From assembly GCF_000768705.1 (NCBI RefSeq), contig NZ_AVPJ01000007.1:124001-188000 (forward strand): a stretch of 64,000 nucleotides of DNA, given 5' to 3'. This DNA comes from Knoellia sinensis KCTC 19936 (GTDB lineage Bacteria > Actinomycetota > Actinomycetes > Actinomycetales > Dermatophilaceae). Within the stretch, counting starts at the first letter, position 1. The number at the start of each line of letters is the position of its first letter. Position numbers and translations under genes: made by a program. The notes under the pieces are model-generated. The model was not told the DNA's origin, searched no databases, and was given only the letters and a program-made list of their open reading frames with translations. This document shows, piece after piece, positions 27,131-35,505 of the stretch.

Positions 27131-30100
27131 CGCTTCCTCCTCGAGTCGCGCGTCCCGAAGGGGATGGCGAGAAAGGCCACGACGAAGATCATGAGGGCCT
27201 GGAGCCCGCGCCACCACGGGTACTCGGTGGGGACGGTGATGCTCAGTTCGTGTGTGCCGGCGGGAAGCGGGTAGGTCGGGCGGCCACCGTCGGTCGCAGC
27301 CGTGACCTCGCGCCCGTCGACCTCGACGCTGGCGTGCTCGGCCCAGGCGGCCGGTTCGGCGACGGCTAGCGTGTCACCGCTCTCGGCGGTGACCGATGCC
27401 TCCGTGGCGCCGTGCTCGCCCGTGGTCTCGACGAGGGCCGTGCCGTCACCGGTGACCCGCGTCAGCCGACTCGGTCCCACGGCGACGTCAGGATCGTTGC
27501 CGACGGCGGCGATCCGCCAGAAGTCGAATCCGCCACGGCTCGCCAGCCGGGACAGGCTCTGAGTGGAGTCGAGACGCCGCGTCACCTCGTCACCCGCGGT
27601 GTCGGCGACGGCGATGAATCCGATGGCCTGCTCGGCCAGACGGGTTCCGGCGTCCTCGCCCGTGCCGTCGAGCAGCTGGCTGACGTCGTCGGCGATCACG
27701 GCGTCGTGGGCGAGATTCTGGGGCAGGGAGCGCGCCAGCGCTCCGGTCTCACGACCGACGATTCGGTATGCCGCACCGCTGGGTCCCGGGGTCACGAAGA
27801 CGGTGCGGTTGGAGAGGTCGTTGACGGCCTGCTCGACGGCGACGGCCGGCCGCGGGTCCGACCAGGTGCGCAGCGCCGCATCAAAGCTGAACCAGGCCAG
27901 CGCACCGGCCGTGACGAGTCCTGCGAGCCCCAGTGCTGCTGTGGCCGTCACTCGGCGTCGACCCCGCAAGGCACCGACGCCGACGACCGCCGAGGCGATG
28001 AGGGCGAGCGTGAGCGGCAGCATGAACGTGCCCACCCACGGGGTGACGGGTCCGATCGCCTGAGCGCCCGCCGTGGCGCCGTCACGCGACGTGAGGTCGA
28101 GGTGGGGAGCACCGAGGACCCCGGCCAGCGACAGGATCATGACGAACGAGGCCGCCGTGGGAACGGACCGTCCGTGACGCGAGGCGAGCAGCCCCGCGAG
28201 ACCTCCAGCGACGACGACGGCACCGACCCACCACGGGGTGCTGCCTGCCCCGCCCGGGTGGAGGAGGGCGAGCGCCAAGGGTTCGGGGGTCGTCGGACCC
28301 CATTGGCTCAGCCCCGGCCCGGTGGCCACCAGCGCCCAGTTGTCGATCGCCTCGAGAAGCGAGGGGCCGAGGAGCAGCGGACTGATCAGGGCCGGCGCGA
28401 GCGCGCGCATGCGGGCTCTGCCATCCCCGCCGAAGACCGCCACGGCGAGACAGACGAGGACGACGAGCGCGAGCAGTGGTGGCGCGAAGGCGCCGAGGAG
28501 CGCGGCGCCCAGCGCGGTGGCGAACGCCCCCGTCGCCGTTCCGGTGGGTCGGGCAAGCAGGACGATGCCCGCGAAGACCGCGGGGAGCAGGACGAGGGCA
28601 GCCAGTGCGCCGAGCCGTCCCTGGGCCACCGAGGCTCCCGCGGCGCCGGTCGTCGCCCACACGAGGGCGGCCGCGCCTCGAGCCAGTCGCGAGTGGGTGA
28701 GGACGCGGGCCGAGATATAGGCGCTCACCGCTGCGGCAGGCAGCGTGAGCACGAGCAGCGCGCCCACGACCGCACCCGCCGGCGACGTGAGATCGCCCGT
28801 GCCCGGCAGGTGCTCGACGACCCACGTGGGGATCGCGAGGAGAGCGAGGCTGAGGTTGGCCGGGCCGTCTCCCCCGAGGCCCGGGCCGTGCCAGCCGTCG
28901 AAGGCGGCATGCCACAGGCTGCTCGACGTGGCGCGCGTGGTGATGAGCTCACCACCGGTGACGCCGGAGCCGAGTCGGCTGATCAGACCGCCACCGATCT
29001 CGCGGCCGGCCGCGGCCACGACGACCACGGTGGCGAGGAAGGCAAGAATGCCGGGGTTGAGCGCGGCCCGGGACACGATCGAGGCGTCGTCGGTGTCGGG
29101 CCCACCCTCGTCGGGCAGCACTGACGGACCGAGGATCGCCTCCTGGGCGCGGTCGAGGGTGCGGCGCACCACGACGGAACCGGGGACGAAGAGGCTGTCG
29201 ATGTCGCGGTGGCGCACTTCGCGCCCACCTCGCGTGCGCATGCGACTCGCCACGCCGCGGACGGGGTCGAGCGAGCCGAGGTCGCCGAACGCCTCCTTGG
29301 CGGCGCGTGGCCGCTTGAGCAGAAGCAGGCCCACGCCGGCTCCCAGCGAGCTGACCAGGATCCAGAGCGCGAGGAAAGGCGCCTTCCACCACGGTGTGCG
29401 TGCCAGGGCCACACGTCGTGCGGCGCGTCGGCGGCCACCGGTCGTGGCTGTCGCCAGACCCATCGCCGCGACCGACCGCATCCGGGCGTCGGGGGCGACG
29501 ACGACCCGGTGACCCGCGAGCTGCGCCCGCCAGCCGAGGTCAAGGTCTCCGCCGAGGTCGCCGAAGGCTCGCTCCCACCCTCCCAGCGCGCGCAGGACCC
29601 CCACCGTGGCCAAGAGGCCAGAGAAGGGGACTGCGACGACGTCACGACGCAGGTCGTACTGCCCTTGGTCGGGGGCACCCAGAGGCGGGTCCTCGAGCAC
29701 GCGGCCGGTGCGGGTCGTCGTGATGCCGACGGACCGGAGCGTGCCCGGCGCAGAGGCGTCGACGTGCTTGGGGCCGACGAGACCGACCGACGCACTGCGG
29801 CGGTGCGCCTCCAGGAGTCGGGTCAGGGTGTCGGGTTCGGGAATCGAACCGACGGGGAGCACCCACACGAGGTCGGTGTCGGCCAGGTCTGCTGACCCGA
29901 CCCACTGCGAGACCGCCGCGCGATCCGGCATACCGGAATCGATGCGTTCGTGCGCGATGTCGAAGGTGTCCGATCGAGCGGACTCGACCACGGTTGTGGC
30001 CTCGTCGTCCGAGGACGAGTCGAGGACGACCACATGGTCGGCACGCGTGGACGATGCCGCGAGGGCGTCGAGAAGCGCGCGGAGCCCGGAGGGTCCCGAT

Positions 30101-30183
30101 GAGTTGAGGACCACCGCGTGCACCACCGCCCCAGCGTAAGTCGCGCTGGCCGGTGGCGGCACTTTGGCAGTCGTCAGCGTCAT
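27127..30183 (-). CDS. Large membrane glycosyltransferase, family 2
   Basis: 1018 aa. Residues 20-270 are a GT2 domain (VHAVVLNSSGPSGLRALLDA, DHVVVLDSSSDDE, LGGDLDLGWRAQLAGHRVVV with the DxDxxWR-like acceptor motif). About a dozen membrane helices follow between residues 280 and 850, then a soluble region and a final anchor (ALMIFVVAFLAIPFG) before the basic C-terminus. Homologues occur beside whiB and fbiA in many actinobacteria and should add sugar to a lipid-linked or surface glycan outside the membrane. The start is less certain; VHAVVLNS (codon 22) is an alternative. It overlaps the DUF5719 gene downstream. Confidence 0.82.
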   Translation of the reverse strand: MTLTTAKVPPPASATYAGAVVHAVVLNSSGPSGLRALLDALAASSTRADHVVVLDSSSDDEATTVVESARSDTFDIAHERIDSGMPDRAAVSQWVGSADLADTDLVWVLPVGSIPEPDTLTRLLEAHRRSASVGLVGPKHVDASAPGTLRSVGITTTRTGRVLEDPPLGAPDQGQYDLRRDVVAVPFSGLLATVGVLRALGGWERAFGDLGGDLDLGWRAQLAGHRVVVAPDARMRSVAAMGLATATTGGRRRAARRVALARTPWWKAPFLALWILVSSLGAGVGLLLLKRPRAAKEAFGDLGSLDPVRGVASRMRTRGGREVRHRDIDSLFVPGSVVVRRTLDRAQEAILGPSVLPDEGGPDTDDASIVSRAALNPGILAFLATVVVVAAAGREIGGGLISRLGSGVTGGELITTRATSSSLWHAAFDGWHGPGLGGDGPANLSLALLAIPTWVVEHLPGTGDLTSPAGAVVGALLVLTLPAAAVSAYISARVLTHSRLARGAAALVWATTGAAGASVAQGRLGALAALVLLPAVFAGIVLLARPTGTATGAFATALGAALLGAFAPPLLALVVLVCLAVAVFGGDGRARMRALAPALISPLLLGPSLLEAIDNWALVATGPGLSQWGPTTPEPLALALLHPGGAGSTPWWVGAVVVAGGLAGLLASRHGRSVPTAASFVMILSLAGVLGAPHLDLTSRDGATAGAQAIGPVTPWVGTFMLPLTLALIASAVVGVGALRGRRRVTATAALGLAGLVTAGALAWFSFDAALRTWSDPRPAVAVEQAVNDLSNRTVFVTPGPSGAAYRIVGRETGALARSLPQNLAHDAVIADDVSQLLDGTGEDAGTRLAEQAIGFIAVADTAGDEVTRRLDSTQSLSRLASRGGFDFWRIAAVGNDPDVAVGPSRLTRVTGDGTALVETTGEHGATEASVTAESGDTLAVAEPAAWAEHASVEVDGREVTAATDGGRPTYPLPAGTHELSITVPTEYPWWRGLQALMIFVVAFLAIPFGTRDSRRKR

Positions 30184-30202
30184 GGGGTGGGCGTACGCCC
30201 CA

Positions 30203-30466
30203 TCAGACTGCTTGCTTCTTCAACTTGCGACGCTCCCGCTCCGACAGTCCACCCCAGATGCCGAAACGCTCGTCGTTGGCCAGTGCGTACTCGAGGCACT
30301 CGGACCGGACATCACACCCGACGCAGACCTTCTTGGCTTCGCGGGTGGATCCGCCCTTCTCCGGAAAGAACGCTTCCGGGTCCGTTTGTGCGCACAGACT
30401 GCGCTCCTGCCAGGAGAGTTGTGTCTCCTCTTCGACCATGGCGTCGATCAACGTCAACTCGTGCAT
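30203..30466 (-). CDS. WhiB family iron-sulfur regulator
   Basis: 87 aa with the four cluster-binding Cys at 25, 48, 51 and 57 (C-x22-C-x2-C-x5-C), the turn GIWGG at 69-73 and the basic tail RERRKLKKQA. WhiB proteins bind a [4Fe-4S] cluster and the principal sigma factor. Size and position next to cofD match WhiB2/WhmD, needed for septation in mycobacteria and WhiB in Streptomyces. A GTG/ATG-rich start region offers Met 1 or Met 10. The gene is 19 nt upstream of the large glycosyltransferase gene on the same strand, so co-transcription is possible. Confidence 0.95.
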   Translation of the reverse strand: MHELTLIDAMVEEETQLSWQERSLCAQTDPEAFFPEKGGSTREAKKVCVGCDVRSECLEYALANDERFGIWGGLSERERRKLKKQAV

Positions 30467-30555
30467 CGCTGCCTCCTCGACCCTTGCGACCCAACTCTGT
30501 GTCCAGGGTTCCCCCGAACGAGGGAAGAACTTCCCAAGGACACAATGATGAAATT

Positions 30556-30565
30556 ACACGCGTGT
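30556..30565. promoter_or_regulatory. ACACGCGTGT palindrome upstream of whiB
   Basis: A perfect 10-bp palindrome about 90 bp before the whiB start in the 196-bp region shared with divergent cofD. It sits in an AT-rich patch (ATGATGAAATT beside it) likely to hold the whiB promoter. It could be an operator, but no regulator can be named. Confidence 0.35.
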
Positions 30566-30662
30566 CATCCCCGTACGTCAAGCGGAGTTCTGATATCGGG
30601 TGTCTTTTTTTGAGACGGACCGGCGTGTCGCGCGATTTTGCGGGTGGGTCAGACTGACCCCC

Positions 30663-31634
30663 ATGCGAATCACAGCCCTTGCGGGCGGCGTCGGCGGAGC
30701 ACGGTTCCTGCGCGGCCTGCGAGCCCATCTTGACGCCGTATCACCGGAATCCGAGCTCACGGTCATCGCCAACACCGGTGACGACATCAGCCTCTACGGC
30801 CTCCGGGTGTGCCCCGACATCGACACCTTGCTCTACACCCTGGGCGGCGGAATCGACGAGGAGCAAGGGTGGGGACGGGCCGGCGAGACACGGCGTGTCC
30901 AGGACGAGTTGGCCGCCTACGGCGCCGTCCCGCAGTGGTTCACCCTGGGTGATCTTGATCTCAGTACCCACATCGTCCGGTCACAGTGGCTGGCCCAGGG
31001 GCTCACGGCGTCCGAGGTGACCGGGCGCCTGGCGACGCGCTGGGGACTGCCCGAGCAGCGGATCACCCTGCTCCCCATGACGGACGTTCCGGTCGAGACG
31101 CACGTCGTCCTGGACGCGGAGGACGGCTCGCAGCAGGCGGTGCACTTCCAGGAATGGTGGGTGCGCCTTCGGGCCGAGGTGCCGGCGTCACGGTTCGTCG
31201 TCGCGGGTCTGGATCGTGCGGCGGCGGCACCCGGCGTGCTGGAGGCGTTGCGCTCGGCCGACGTCATCGTGCTCCCGCCGTCGAACCCGGTGGTGTCCAT
31301 CGGGATCATCCTCGGCGTGCCGGGCGTGCGTGACGCGCTGCGGGGGTCGCAGGCTCCGGTGGTGGGTGTCTCGCCGTTGATTTCGGGGCGGCCGGTGCGT
31401 GGGCACGCCGATGCGTGCCTGTCGGCGATCGGGGTGGAGTCCACCGCTGCTGCCGTCGCTGGGCTCTATGCCGACTTCCTCGACGGGTGGCTGGTGGACC
31501 CGGCCGATGCCGGCGTGCGCGTACGCGGGGTCGAGACGGCCGTGCACTCGGAGGACCTGCTCATGACCGACGTGGACGCCACGGCGCGGATGGCGGCGTC
31601 GCTGCTGGCGCTTGCGGAGCGCGTGCGCAAGTGA
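30663..31634 (+). CDS. cofD: 2-phospho-L-lactate transferase (F420 biosynthesis)
   Basis: 323 aa from MRITALAGGVGGARFLRGLR, the CofD/FbiA nucleotide-binding signature. Further motifs are VIANTGDDISLYGLRVCPDIDT-like residues and LPPSNPVVSIG. It joins the lactyl or enolpyruvyl phospho-nucleotide to Fo, making (dehydro-)F420-0, a deazaflavin hydride carrier. The start is 7 nt after CAGACT, which could be the -10 box of a leaderless mRNA; GGTCAGACTGACC around it is a perfect 13-bp palindrome. cofE follows 7 nt downstream and whiB is divergent, as in M. tuberculosis. Confidence 0.95.
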   Translation: MRITALAGGVGGARFLRGLRAHLDAVSPESELTVIANTGDDISLYGLRVCPDIDTLLYTLGGGIDEEQGWGRAGETRRVQDELAAYGAVPQWFTLGDLDLSTHIVRSQWLAQGLTASEVTGRLATRWGLPEQRITLLPMTDVPVETHVVLDAEDGSQQAVHFQEWWVRLRAEVPASRFVVAGLDRAAAAPGVLEALRSADVIVLPPSNPVVSIGIILGVPGVRDALRGSQAPVVGVSPLISGRPVRGHADACLSAIGVESTAAAVAGLYADFLDGWLVDPADAGVRVRGVETAVHSEDLLMTDVDATARMAASLLALAERVRK

Positions 31635-31641
31635 GGCGCTC

Positions 31642-32766
31642 GTGACTCGGCCTCTGTCCGTGGTGCCCCTTCTCGGGGTACCCGAGGTCGTGGTGGGCGA
31701 CGACGTGGCTGGGCTGCTCGTGGGGGCGCTTGGCGGACCGGTGACGGCAGGCGACGTCGTCGTCGTGTCGAGCAAGGTGATCTCAAAAGCGTTGGGGCTC
31801 ACCGCTTCTGGGACTGACAAGTCGGCATTGGTGCTCGTGGAGTCCACCAGAGTGGTGGCCGAGCGGGTCGTGGATGACCGGGTGACTCGGGTCGTCGAGT
31901 CCGCGGCTGGGCCGGTGATGGCTGCCGCAGGGATCGATGCCTCCAACACCGGCCCCTCGGGCGCGTTGCTGCTCTTGCCTCGCGATCCCGATGCGTGCGC
32001 GCGCGAGTTGCGCACGGCCTTGCTTTCCTTGTCCCGTATGCCGTCCAGCACGCCTTTCGCGGTCGTCCTCAGCGATACGGCGGGGCGGCCGTGGCGGGCC
32101 GGGCTCACGGACTTCGCCCTGGGTTCGGCGGGGTTGACCGTGCTGCTGGACCATCGAGGTGCGGAGGATGCGGACGGGCGGGTGATGTCCGTGACCTCGC
32201 GGGCGGTCGCGGACGAGATTGCCGCCGCGGCCGACCTCGTGAAGGGGAAGGCCGACGGGGTCGCGGCAGTGGTGGTTCGCGGGCTGCCGGACTCATGGTT
32301 CGTGGAGCCCGAACGTGACGCCGTGGGGGCACGAGGGCTGGTGCGCACCGGCCCGGCCGACTGGTTCGCCAAGGGTCACGTCGAGGCGGTGCGTGCCGCG
32401 TTGGGCGTCGCTCCGGGGACTGCGGAGTCCGAGGCCGTGGGGATCCGCTCGGTGGGTCCTGAGTCCTTCGCCGATCGGGTGGGCCGCGTGGTGGCGTTGA
32501 CGCTCTTCGTCGATGAGGATGCGAGCGTGGACCTTGAGGTCACCGACCAGGGCGACACCGACCCGGGCGACACCCGCCCAACCAGCACCGACCCGAGCGA
32601 CACCGCACCGATAGCTACGGTGACCCTTGGCGCCGCCGACGCCTATGCGCTCGGGCGCCTGGCCCAGCGGCTCGAGGTCGCCGGGGCAAGTGAGGACCTG
32701 ACCGTTGACTTCACGACCGAGCCGACCGCCGAACACACGGTGACTGCGCGCCTCAGCCCCCGCTGA
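31642..32766 (+). CDS. cofE: Coenzyme F420-0:L-glutamate ligase, without nitroreductase domain
   Basis: 374 aa, GTG start. Residues 1-245 are the CofE/FbiB ligase: TAGDVVVVSSKVISKALGLT, DASNTGPSGALLLLPRDPD, VVLSDTAGRPWRAGLTDFAL and VVVRGLPD. It adds glutamate to F420-0. Mycobacterial FbiB has a roughly 200-residue C-terminal nitroreductase domain that reduces dehydro-F420-0; here residues 246-374 are only 130 long, with WFAKGHVEAVRAALG, a Thr/Asp/Pro-rich linker (residues about 304-330) and a small domain, not a nitroreductase. Reduction would need another enzyme. It is translated with cofD. Confidence 0.92.
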   Translation: MTRPLSVVPLLGVPEVVVGDDVAGLLVGALGGPVTAGDVVVVSSKVISKALGLTASGTDKSALVLVESTRVVAERVVDDRVTRVVESAAGPVMAAAGIDASNTGPSGALLLLPRDPDACARELRTALLSLSRMPSSTPFAVVLSDTAGRPWRAGLTDFALGSAGLTVLLDHRGAEDADGRVMSVTSRAVADEIAAAADLVKGKADGVAAVVVRGLPDSWFVEPERDAVGARGLVRTGPADWFAKGHVEAVRAALGVAPGTAESEAVGIRSVGPESFADRVGRVVALTLFVDEDASVDLEVTDQGDTDPGDTRPTSTDPSDTAPIATVTLGAADAYALGRLAQRLEVAGASEDLTVDFTTEPTAEHTVTARLSPR

Positions 32767-32805
32767 ACCACCAGGTCCCTCCCACCAGGACGGGAGGTGG
32801 TGCGG

Positions 32806-32827
32806 GAGGCGGGCGGACGGCATACGG
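32806..32827 (-). repeat. Solo repeat tail with the 13-mer
   Basis: The 22 bp are identical to the outer part of the repeat at 50855-50876, including GCGGACGGCATAC at 32813-32825, but the CCAATTGG core is absent. It lies in the 118-nt gap between cofE and the TOPRIM gene, which holds no other recognisable element. Confidence 0.7.
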
Positions 32828-32884
32828 AAGGTTGGGCTCGAAATGTGTGGCGACCACGCGGGGTCGTGAGCGACCCTCGTAGGC

Positions 32885-33478
32885 ATGATCCGTGCGACGT
32901 GGGTGCTGCTCGAGGGTGCGAGCGACGTCGCTGCCGTGCGGGCGCTGCGGGCCGGGCGGGGTGTCGCGCCCGCGGATGAGCCGTGCGAACTCATCGACAT
33001 GGGTGGCGCCACGAACGTCCGTCGGTATCTCGGTCTCGCCGCGGAACAGCGAGCGCTCCCCCGCGTCATCGGGCTGTGCGATGAACGGGAGGCGCACTAC
33101 TTCGCGCGCGGGGTGGCGGCGCACAGTGTCGCCCTGGGGATCGATGTGGAGGTGACCGTGGAGGAGCTGCCTCGGTTGGGGTTCCAGATCTGCCGTCGCG
33201 ATCTCGAGGACGAACTCATGCGCGCCCTCGGGGTCGACGGAACGCTGGCCGTGCTCGACGAGGTGGAGCTACGGACGACGTTCGAGGGGTTCACTCGACA
33301 ACTGGTGTGGCGTGGGCGGCCGGTGCGGGACCAGCTGCGGCGGTTCGTCGGCACGACATCAGGGCGCAAGGAGCTGCTCGCGGGAGCCATGGCCGCAGCC
33401 CTCGCCGACGAATCGATTCCGGCGCCCCTCGCGGGCCTGCTGGCGTCGATGGAGAGGCTGTCAGACGTCTCTGTTTGA
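32885..33478 (+). CDS. Stand-alone TOPRIM-like protein (OLD-type)
   Basis: 197 aa. VLLEGASDVAAVRAL at residues 7-21 supplies the Glu of a TOPRIM fold, and RVIGLCDEREAHYFARGV the acidic second motif, as in the OLD-family nuclease TOPRIM domain found without its ATPase partner in many actinobacteria. The remainder (ICRRDLEDELMRALG, then a C-terminal helical part) matches that family in style. It may cleave or nick DNA, or have another phosphotransfer role. No ABC ATPase partner is adjacent. A TAGGC string precedes the start directly, so no ribosome site is visible. Confidence 0.72.
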   Translation: MIRATWVLLEGASDVAAVRALRAGRGVAPADEPCELIDMGGATNVRRYLGLAAEQRALPRVIGLCDEREAHYFARGVAAHSVALGIDVEVTVEELPRLGFQICRRDLEDELMRALGVDGTLAVLDEVELRTTFEGFTRQLVWRGRPVRDQLRRFVGTTSGRKELLAGAMAAALADESIPAPLAGLLASMERLSDVSV

Positions 33479-33603
33479 CTGCTTGTTGCGGGTGGGGCGA
33501 CGTGTGGCCTGGGTCCTTGGACTTGCGCGTGTTCGCTTGTGGCAGAACAGAATTCACGCCCCGAAGCCTTGTGATCGGACGTGTGTTCGAGTACGTTTGG
33601 GTC

Positions 33604-35487
33604 ATGGATATCGAGGCGGTGAAGACAGCGATGGCGGACCTCTACGCCGCCATCGCTGCGCCTGCCAGCGCGTCGTCATCCGCGGCCGGCTCGCTCGACG
33701 CGGACGCGTTGCTGACCGTGGTCGAGCAGTCCCAACAGGTCATCAACATCGCCAGTGGGATTCAGACCCACGCGATCGCGCACCTCGCCGCCCACGACGA
33801 GTTGCGTGACGACGAGGCAGAGTCCGGGTGGGCATGGAAGCGCCATGGGCTGGGGTTCATCGCGGATGACACCGCCTCGCTGATCGCTCCCCGGATGGGG
33901 GTGTCAGTGCCCGTGGCAGCGGGTCGCGTCGAAGTAGCAGTGCACCAGGTGACCGTGACCCCGCGTCTGGTCGACGCGATGGGTTCGGGCGAGTTGGACG
34001 CGTACCGAGCGCAGCTCATCACCCGCGAGGTCATGCCGTGTGACGACGACATCGCGCGGGAGATCGTCGACCGACTTCTGGGCTTGTTTGACGGGCCGGG
34101 CGGGTGGAGCGAGACGGCCGGCCCGCTGGGGGCGCGAACGCGTCGGCTCGTGCAGAGGCTGGCGCCCGAGGTGGCCGCGGCGTCCAAGGAGAAGGCGATC
34201 AAGGAGCGAGCGCTGACTCGGCGCAGCGTGTCCGCCGCAGCCGACCTATGGAACGGACTCGTCCCCGTCGAGCAGTCCCTGGTGATGTGGCAGGCGGTGG
34301 ACGAGCTCGCCCGCCAGTTGCAGCGCGCCGATCGTGAACTCACCCTCGAACAGGCACGGCTGGACGCTCTGGAGCAGCTGATCCTGCAGCGTGCTGACGT
34401 GACGATTCACCTGCACGCGACGCACGCCGAGTCCGCAGCGAGCGAGGGCGAGGCTGACCTGGCAGCCGATGACGCGGGTGCGAGTGACACGGGTGTGAGC
34501 GACGCGCAGGTGGGTGACCCGGACGGAACGATCACGAGCGTCGCCGATGCTTCCGCGGCGGGTGCCACGAAGGCAGCAGGTGGCGCGCAGCCCATGTCGG
34601 GACTGGCTGGGCGTGCGATCCGTGGGGTGGTCGAACTCGGCGGCCTGAATCGTCCAGGTACAACCGTGGTTGACGTCGGCAAACTCCCCGCACGTGTTCG
34701 GTTACGACTTTCGACCGCATTGACCTGCCACCCCGATACGGGTGCCCTGATCGGAGGGCACGTTCCCAAGGCCCTCGCACCCTGCGACCTCACCTCCGAC
34801 CCACCGCCCCGTACGGCACTGGGGGTGGTCGAGGAACGCTACCGACCCTCCCCTGCCCTGCAACGCCTCATTCGGCTCAGGGACGGTCACTGCCGCTACC
34901 CCGGATGCCAGATTCCTGCGCGTTCGTGCGACATCGACCACGTCGTGGCGTGGCCAGTCGGCCCCACGACCGCGACGAATCTCATGTGCCTGTGCCGACG
35001 TCACCACCGCATCAAGCAACTCCCCGGCTGGAGCGCCAGACTCGACCCGGACGGCGTGGTGCATTGGGGCGACCCCGGCGGTCGGAGCACCGATACCCAC
35101 CCCGTCGATCACCTCGACCGCCTGAACCATGATCCGGTGGATCCCGGCCTGCCGATGAACGAGACCAGGGTGGCGGCCCCGCACGAGACCACATCGGCGA
35201 CGAGCGACAGGACTGGTGCGAGTCAGGGGGCGCCCGGCCGCATCACACCGAGGATCCTGCGCCGTCTTCTCTCAGAAGACCCCGCGCGACCCGAGACGCT
35301 CCTCGAACTCACCCTCCAGCGCCTGCTGGAACTCGACCACGTGGTCGCATTCGACGGACCTGCCCCGCAGCCCAGTTCACGCCCCGACTGGGGAGAGTTC
35401 CAGCCCCCCATCCTCATCGACGCCGTTGCCCGCTACCGCGATGACGCGCCACCCTCACCAGCCCAGCCCGAGCCGCCACCTTTCTGA
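33604..35487 (+). CDS. HNH endonuclease with DUF222 domain
   Basis: 627 aa from MDIEAVKTAM; longer upstream frames are noncoding. Residues 1-420 are a DUF222 (13E12-repeat) domain, helical, with VEQSQQVINIASGIQTHAIA. Residues 395-460 are an HNH nuclease: RDGHCRYPGCQIPARSCDID, with HVVAWPVGPT, then LCRRHHRIKQ. A disordered Asp/Ala/Gly stretch lies around 270-315. DUF222-HNH genes occur in many copies in actinobacteria and may be selfish or associated with mobile DNA. A 125-nt gap separates it from the TOPRIM gene, and it converges with the oxidoreductase gene with 18 nt between stops. Confidence 0.92.
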   Translation: MDIEAVKTAMADLYAAIAAPASASSSAAGSLDADALLTVVEQSQQVINIASGIQTHAIAHLAAHDELRDDEAESGWAWKRHGLGFIADDTASLIAPRMGVSVPVAAGRVEVAVHQVTVTPRLVDAMGSGELDAYRAQLITREVMPCDDDIAREIVDRLLGLFDGPGGWSETAGPLGARTRRLVQRLAPEVAAASKEKAIKERALTRRSVSAAADLWNGLVPVEQSLVMWQAVDELARQLQRADRELTLEQARLDALEQLILQRADVTIHLHATHAESAASEGEADLAADDAGASDTGVSDAQVGDPDGTITSVADASAAGATKAAGGAQPMSGLAGRAIRGVVELGGLNRPGTTVVDVGKLPARVRLRLSTALTCHPDTGALIGGHVPKALAPCDLTSDPPPRTALGVVEERYRPSPALQRLIRLRDGHCRYPGCQIPARSCDIDHVVAWPVGPTTATNLMCLCRRHHRIKQLPGWSARLDPDGVVHWGDPGGRSTDTHPVDHLDRLNHDPVDPGLPMNETRVAAPHETTSATSDRTGASQGAPGRITPRILRRLLSEDPARPETLLELTLQRLLELDHVVAFDGPAPQPSSRPDWGEFQPPILIDAVARYRDDAPPSPAQPEPPPF

Positions 35488-35505
35488 CGGACGGGCAGCC
35501 GGGCG

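Noticed and set aside
33604-35487. HNH/DUF222 gene as part of an intein, prophage or restriction system
   Set aside because: No methylase, integrase or host gene interruption is seen; such genes are common stand-alone multicopy genes in actinobacteria.
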